From CAYYNP01 sp964472545 (GTDB lineage Bacteria; Planctomycetota; Planctomycetia; Pirellulales; Thermoguttaceae), in the NCBI GenBank assembly GCA_964472545.1, contig CAYYNP010000099.1:1-29572 (forward strand): a DNA stretch of 29,572 nt. The letters run 5' to 3'. Shown in pieces: positions 25,401-29,572 of this stretch (the stretch's first letter is position 1; every line of letters begins with the position of its first letter). A program made the translations under genes and the position numbers. The notes beneath the pieces were generated by a model, which did not search any database, was not told the origin of the DNA, and saw nothing but the letters and a program-made list of their open reading frames with translations.

Positions 25401-28290
25401 GACCGCCGGTGCCGTTACCTTTGCAGCCTTGACGATCGAGCCCGACGTGGTGCTGACGACCGAAGGCAGCCCGATCGGCTTCAACACGGTGAGCGTGGCC
25501 GGCGACGGCGAGGCGGCCGTGGGTTTCCACTCCGACACCGACACCACCTTGACCGGCATCGACGGCGGCGGACGCGAGTTGATCTTCGAGATCGACGGCT
25601 CCGCCCGTACCATTGTCAACCGCGTGGGCACGGGCTTGGAGAACGCGACTTTCGAGCTTTACGGCGGTGAACTCGTGGGGCTAATCGACGCCACCGGCAC
25701 CACCTTCGGCGAGGCCACGTTGAGCTTCAACGGCGGTGGCCTCATGCTCGGCAGCACGGGCGGCAACCAGACGTTCGACGTGCCGCTGGCCGTCGAAGGC
25801 AGCGGCACGTTCGGTGTGGGGGAGGTGCCCGGCGGCGTCAGCGACGCGGAGATCACCTACGGCAGCGCCGCCAACGGCATAACAATAAACAACCAGGGCG
25901 TGCTTCAACTCAGAGCCACCGACGGCTACACGCTGGTGGTCGACGGCCCGCTGACCGGCGACGGCGGTATCGACGCGGTGGCGGGCATCGTCGACCTCAA
26001 CGACGTCGGGGCCAAAGACTACACCGGCGGAACCGGCGCCACCGGCGGCACGTTGAACGTCAACGCGCCGATCGCCAATACCTCGCATATGGACGTCGCA
26101 GGCGGCACCGTAGCGCTCAACGCCGCGCTAAGCACGGGCCCGGTTTCGGTCACCACGGGCGGTACCGTCAACGTCAACCCCGGCGGCAGTCTCAACGCCG
26201 AGGGGCTGACGATTGGCGGCGGCAGCACGATCCATGTCGGCGTCGGCGGCAGCGTTACCGCAGACACGCTCGCGGCGTCCGGCGGCGGCGTCTACGATAC
26301 GCAAGTACCTTCGTCCTTCCGTACCGTCACGCTTCGAGGCGGCGGCACCGTGCTGACCAATGGAAACTCGGTCAGGGTGAGCGAGAGCCTGGTGGCCGGC
26401 AACTACACGCTGGCCGTCGATCCCGGCGGCGATTTCCGCGTAATGGGCGAGGACCTGGCGGCCGGCTTCGATGCGCTGGCGCTGGGCGGCGACGTGACCT
26501 TCAACGGCCCGCGCGCGCCGATCGCCCATTGGACGTTCGACGACGGGGCCGGCGACACGGCGGTCAACTCGGCCGACCCGAGCCTCAACGGCACGCTGAT
26601 CGGCCTGGGCACTACGTTGCCCGCCTGGTCTACTCGCGGCCAGATCGACGGCGCCGTGATCCTTGACGGCAACGGATACGTCGATCTTCCCGACGGATTT
26701 GCCGACTTCTCGGGCGGGATCACGGTCGCGGCCTGGGTCTATCACACGGCCTATCCGAGTTGGGGCCGAATCATCGACTTCGGCAACGGCCCCGCCGTAG
26801 ACAACATCCTCCTGGCCCATGTCGGCACCACCGGCGACGCCCGCTGGCAGTTCGACAGTACGGCAGGCGGAAGCGAACAGCTCAGCCCCAACGGCGTCTT
26901 CCAGCAATGGGACTGGCAACACATCGTGGCCACTTGCGACGACGGCCCCACCGACGGCGCCGTCATGAGGCTCTATCGCGACGGCGAGTTGCTCTTTGAA
27001 GAGGGCGCCAAGAGCGTTCCCGCAAATGTCGTGCGAACGAATAACTACATCGGCGACAGCAACTACACTGGCGACGCCTTCTTCCAGGGTTATATCGACG
27101 AGATGCTGATCTGGGACCGCGAACTGACCGAACAAGAGGTCATCGCCTTACACGCCGCCGGCGCTGCCGGCGAGCCCGCCCCCGACTTCACCCTGGTCAG
27201 CCTCGACGGCACGCTCAGCGGCAGCGGCACGCTGCGGGGTGATCTCACGCTCGGCGGCACGATCGCTCCCGGCAAGCCGGCCGGCGGCGGCTCCGGGTCG
27301 ATCGGCTTCAGCGGCGACGCCCGCATGACCGAAGAAACGTTGACGATCCTGACCCTGGACGCCGACGGCATGAGCCAATTGGCCAACGCGGGCAACTCCG
27401 ACTTCAAGCTGCAAGGCGAGTTGCAGTACCGCGTCGAGGGCATCGACGCGGCCGACGAGGGCAAGGACGTCAGCGTGACGATCGTCACCGCCCTCTCCGA
27501 AGGCGTGATCCAGGGTACCTTCGACGTCGTGCCGCCGGGCAGCACGGCCACTCCGGCACATATCGAAGCGGGCGTGTTCCACAAGGGCCTAACCTACCAC
27601 GACGCCTTCCCTCCGACCACGCCGCCGAGCTACTTCAGCATCGAGACCACGCTCCGCGTCGCCCAAGGCGGCGACGCCAACGGCGACGGGCGCGTCGACG
27701 GTCAGGATATCACGAACCTGATCACCAACTTCAGCCGGCCAGGCGACCCGGCCGACCGCAATTGGCTCAAGAGCGACACGGCCGGCGGTATCTTCGGCCG
27801 CGGCGATGGCAATGTCGACGGCCAAGACATCACCGACCTGATCTCGAACTTTACCGGCGACCCCGGCCCGGCTACCGACGGCACGGCCGCCGCCGAGTAC
27901 AACCCGGCCACCGGCGAGTTCCGCATCTTCGCCGACGGCGTGATGAGTTGGAGCCTGATCAGCGATGGCGATTTCACCGACGCCGGCCTGGCGGCATTGA
28001 GCGACGTGCTGCCGTTGGGCGATGCGTCGAACCTGGCGTCGCTGAACGAAAACACCGTCGGCGAAGGCGGCTTTGGCGGCACGATGAGCTACGCCGACGT
28101 GGCCCTCGGTGCGATCGTGCCCGCCGGCACCAACCCCAGCCGCCTCACGCTCCAGTACGTCACCGGCTTCGGCGCCGACCCGCAGATCGGCCCGATCAAC
28201 GTCGTGCCTGAACCCGGCACGCTGGCGATGCTGCTGGCCGCCGCCCTCGGTGCGATACTCGTTTGGCGGCGGCGAAAGCGAGTCCCGTAA
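22453..28290 (+). CDS. giant exported LamG / dockerin-like / PEP-CTERM surface protein
   Basis: 1945 residues. A signal peptide (MKRIVVLWLVIAVVASIGRSVQA) is followed by a DUF1349-like beta-sandwich (about 24-215: VIQARVTAL, AGVMIRNAL, WVRLTRFGDTLTGYRSPDG) and Gly/Thr-rich beta-helix-like repeats interrupted by three LamG/concanavalin domains at about 404-600, 764-960 and 1356-1570. Two dockerin-type calcium repeats follow (GDANGDGRVDGQDITNLI at about 1739; GDGNVDGQDITDLI near 1780). The end is a PEP-CTERM sorting tail: VPEPGTLAMLLAAALGA starting with P1919-E1920-P1921, a membrane span, then RRRKR. PEP-CTERM proteins are handled by exosortase, absent from this window. A role in extracellular glycan binding or adhesion is inferred from the domains. 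GGAGGG before ATG fixes the start. Confidence 0.9.
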   Translation: MKRIVVLWLVIAVVASIGRSVQAVWLEQDIGRAGNPAFTQILEHDPASGTFTVYGGGDDIYGNEDEFHFVYEDVPLIGDAVIQARVTALDVTNTWSKAGVMIRNALTDVSPNAAAVISGDPRMSFQYRALSGLGTTHITTTGPPVGEKPYWVRLTRFGDTLTGYRSPDGENWTLQGSVDIEMIAPYIGMAVTSHDNTQLAAAMFDNVSTARAATQHTWTGGSGSWNTNSKWNPAGVPDEMSKVTVNAGTVNVTDYEAAFALEMNGGTVVLAAGKSLDIAGRLHADDGTISMGADSELSFEYGGGTLGTLTFTDTAAVLPSGLLEVQNLRTNGSGAQLVVEGGGTLRVDSLTVRPDTELHVDGGVLSVGGAIPLGGSTKSVMLGGGTIQIRGSKDPTPAPGLPTIPGLRLHLDAGAIAGVNDGETIDQWDDLSGNNNHATLSRGTPVYRTDANGDGYAAVEFSAGAGMFTPLSISTHDYSVFIVFDSNQDSGVARRAINGNANFLIGPYGGPIGFHMGGWAYRDSAYMPIDQLTVAEVSNSTAGWSFYVDGLERAAGGGSRGGPGRLSFGEENAWSEPLLGDIAEVLVYNSALSEADRSDVRYHLQQKYGTGPLGSLDLPNTHFVVTEDSGIDAVTDGDAAFGTLTLKHGIITTSGVPMSFAATVLAPDATAIGVDPRTETDFGIIDGSGPAGPFVFSKGGPLNLNVEAGYLTNMQNATIDAHEGTLTMVGKEAWAGSTEGQLSGGTLNISGAIIGVGDGPANPQAYYSFDDQGNPGEDSGPIGYPGSLRNGAAWTFDGVRGGGLRLDGVNDWVRADIDVSETAYASAMWFRADADNGGLFSAHTTDLSGDCDRHLFLTGGNMSTRTWNNEVVTSADLDLADGEWHHVAHTYGGDQGGQKLYIDGVLVAQGNKANSDYHWQTSIHIGFSNDAANDFFSGTVDEVYIYDRALSAADIDAIIATRATPNMTGHSLTAVADSTLRASTAGAVTFAALTIEPDVVLTTEGSPIGFNTVSVAGDGEAAVGFHSDTDTTLTGIDGGGRELIFEIDGSARTIVNRVGTGLENATFELYGGELVGLIDATGTTFGEATLSFNGGGLMLGSTGGNQTFDVPLAVEGSGTFGVGEVPGGVSDAEITYGSAANGITINNQGVLQLRATDGYTLVVDGPLTGDGGIDAVAGIVDLNDVGAKDYTGGTGATGGTLNVNAPIANTSHMDVAGGTVALNAALSTGPVSVTTGGTVNVNPGGSLNAEGLTIGGGSTIHVGVGGSVTADTLAASGGGVYDTQVPSSFRTVTLRGGGTVLTNGNSVRVSESLVAGNYTLAVDPGGDFRVMGEDLAAGFDALALGGDVTFNGPRAPIAHWTFDDGAGDTAVNSADPSLNGTLIGLGTTLPAWSTRGQIDGAVILDGNGYVDLPDGFADFSGGITVAAWVYHTAYPSWGRIIDFGNGPAVDNILLAHVGTTGDARWQFDSTAGGSEQLSPNGVFQQWDWQHIVATCDDGPTDGAVMRLYRDGELLFEEGAKSVPANVVRTNNYIGDSNYTGDAFFQGYIDEMLIWDRELTEQEVIALHAAGAAGEPAPDFTLVSLDGTLSGSGTLRGDLTLGGTIAPGKPAGGGSGSIGFSGDARMTEETLTILTLDADGMSQLANAGNSDFKLQGELQYRVEGIDAADEGKDVSVTIVTALSEGVIQGTFDVVPPGSTATPAHIEAGVFHKGLTYHDAFPPTTPPSYFSIETTLRVAQGGDANGDGRVDGQDITNLITNFSRPGDPADRNWLKSDTAGGIFGRGDGNVDGQDITDLISNFTGDPGPATDGTAAAEYNPATGEFRIFADGVMSWSLISDGDFTDAGLAALSDVLPLGDASNLASLNENTVGEGGFGGTMSYADVALGAIVPAGTNPSRLTLQYVTGFGADPQIGPINVVPEPGTLAMLLAAALGAILVWRRRKRVP

Positions 28291-28352
28291 CACCGCGGCG
28301 CGATTCATCCGGCAAGAGTCTCACGTGTTTCTTCGGACGGGCGGAGGTCGAA

Positions 28353-29522
28353 GTGCCTTACAGAAGGCGATACGACTCGAAACGTGCGGCGCTGTCGCGG
28401 CGGCAATGTCTCGCCTCGCTGCTGGCCGGGTGTTCGCTGCCGGCGTGGGTTCAAGCCGCCAAGTCGGAGGCGCAAGCTGAGGTCTCCTGGTTGGCCGACG
28501 TGCAACGGCCGCCCGCGCAACTGCCCAAGGCTGCCCCGCAACTGAGCGATTTGTTGGTCGACGACGACGGCCGTCCGATCAAGTCGCTCGACGCCTGGAC
28601 CCGTCAACGAGAGCGCATCCGCCGCCGGTGGCTCGAGTTTCTCGGTCCCTTGCCGACGCAACAACGAAAGCCGCCGCGTCTGGAAGTGCTGGCGGAGGAT
28701 CGCCCCGCCGGGCAAGGCGATGCCAGGCAAGGTGACGCCGGCGTCGTTCGCCAGTTGGTTCGCTACGAGGTCGAGCCGGGGCTGCCGGTCGAAGCCTACC
28801 TGCTGAAGCCGACGCGCCCGCGCCCGTCATGTCCCGGCGTCGTCGCGTTGCACTCGACGGTCGCACACACGATCCGTCAGCCGGCGGGAGTCGAAGGGCG
28901 GCCCGAGAAGGCCTTCGGCCTGAAGATGGCGCGTCGCAGCTACGTGGCCTTCTGCCCGCGCTGCTTTCTCTGGTCCAACGACCCGTCCATCGGCTATCAA
29001 GAGCACGTTGCACGCTTCCGTGCCCGTCACCCCAACTCCAAGGGCATGGCCAAAATGCTCTACGACGCGATGGTCGCCGTCGACGTGCTGGCCTCGCTGC
29101 CGGAGGTCGATTCTGGTCGCATCGGCGCGGTGGGACATTCGCTCGGTGCCAAGGAGGTGCTCTATCTGGCCGCCTTCGACGAGCGGATCCGCGTGGCCGT
29201 CAGCAGCGAAGGGGGCATCGGCACGCGGTTTTCAAACTGGGACGCCCCGTGGTATCTCGGCGAGGCCATTCGCCGCGATACGTTCACCCGCGAGCACCAC
29301 GAACTGCTCGCCCTGGCCGCGCCGCGTCCCTTCCTGCTTCTCGGCGGCAATTCGGCCGACGGAGAGCGAAGCTGGCCGTTCATCGAAGCCACGCTGCCCG
29401 TCTATCGGCTGTATGGCGGAACGCCTCGCGTTGGGCTGTTCAATCACGGAAAGGGTCACAGCGTTCCGCCCGAAGCAGAGCGACGGATCGATCGGTGGTT
29501 CGATGCCTACATAGGAACATAA
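28353..29522 (+). CDS. exported alpha/beta-hydrolase (dienelactone-hydrolase / acetyl-xylan-esterase-like)
   Basis: 389-residue serine hydrolase. I chose the GTG at 28353 because GGAGG ends five bases before it. The in-frame TTG at 28263 would overlap the previous gene and lacks such a site. The N-terminus RRRYDSKRAALSRRQCLASLLAGCSLPAWVQA has an SRRQCL twin-arginine-like motif, so Tat export is likely. The catalytic core shows GHSLG with nucleophile S263, GGNSADGERSW as the probable Asp loop, and HGKGH with H369 as the likely catalytic His. Planctomycetal enzymes of this type are usually annotated as acetyl-xylan or glucuronoyl esterases. The substrate is not readable here. It starts 62 bases after the LamG gene and probably shares its transcript. 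Confidence 0.82.
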   Translation: MPYRRRYDSKRAALSRRQCLASLLAGCSLPAWVQAAKSEAQAEVSWLADVQRPPAQLPKAAPQLSDLLVDDDGRPIKSLDAWTRQRERIRRRWLEFLGPLPTQQRKPPRLEVLAEDRPAGQGDARQGDAGVVRQLVRYEVEPGLPVEAYLLKPTRPRPSCPGVVALHSTVAHTIRQPAGVEGRPEKAFGLKMARRSYVAFCPRCFLWSNDPSIGYQEHVARFRARHPNSKGMAKMLYDAMVAVDVLASLPEVDSGRIGAVGHSLGAKEVLYLAAFDERIRVAVSSEGGIGTRFSNWDAPWYLGEAIRRDTFTREHHELLALAAPRPFLLLGGNSADGERSWPFIEATLPVYRLYGGTPRVGLFNHGKGHSVPPEAERRIDRWFDAYIGT

Positions 29523-29572
29523 AGCCGCGACCGGTGGTCGCGCCCGTCGATCGGCGTTATGCGACGCCAACC

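Noticed and set aside
1..29572. CRISPR array, integron or prophage
   Set aside because: No regularly spaced repeats, integrase, attC-like sites or phage structural genes were seen.

Overview
The window looks like a piece of a Planctomycetota chromosome, Pirellulales-like by gene content. This is inferred from the protein types, since there is no rRNA marker. The supporting types are a PEP-CTERM giant LamG protein, a hydrazine-synthase-alpha-like diheme protein fused to a SUMF1 domain, BlaI/BlaR1 pairs with replaced sensors, FG-GAP secreted proteins and VPKLQFG-type palindromic repeats. It is GC-rich. It carries a 100-N scaffold gap at 4562-4661 flanked by an identical 55-base overlap, so it comes from a draft or metagenome assembly.

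Region 1 (about 0.4-5.6 kb, minus strand) is a UDP-N-acetyl-L-fucosamine pathway in the transcription order capF, capG, capE. An intact IS1380-family element (2857-4347, 5-bp target duplication TTCTA) has landed exactly on the capF stop codon and separates capF from capG. The N gap inside capF is an assembly artefact. Collapsing the overlap restores a normal 375-residue CapF.

Region 2 (about 5.6-7.6 kb) has no convincing gene. It holds frame-broken coding-like remnants, two short palindromes and the 5' half of a tRNA-Phe gene that stops at the anticodon loop.

Region 3 (7.6-18.6 kb, plus strand) is a run of secreted proteins: a CBM-like plus FG-GAP propeller protein, a GH32-like protein with an N-terminal LamG-type domain, a GH95-like (alpha/alpha)6 protein, and a 1346-residue ThuA-like / propeller / two-CxxCH / SUMF1 fusion. 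A REP pair lies between the GH32-like and GH95-like genes. Sigma70-like promoters are visible before the first and last of these genes. I see no SusC/SusD pair, so this looks like a planctomycetal saccharide-utilisation cluster. The substrate cannot be read from sequence alone.

Region 4 (18.6-22.1 kb) is a BlaI-type repressor followed by an M56 (BlaR1/MecR1) membrane protease. The protease's C-terminal half is made of carboxypeptidase-regulatory-like domains instead of a penicillin-binding sensor. A promoter with an overlapping palindromic operator lies just upstream.

Region 5 (22.4-29.5 kb) is a 1945-residue secreted LamG/dockerin/PEP-CTERM surface protein, followed 62 bases later by an exported alpha/beta-hydrolase esterase. 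The strongest candidates for something new are the four-part HzsA-like fusion, the redesigned M56 sensor next to the surface protein, and the GH32-like protein with an altered acid/base motif.
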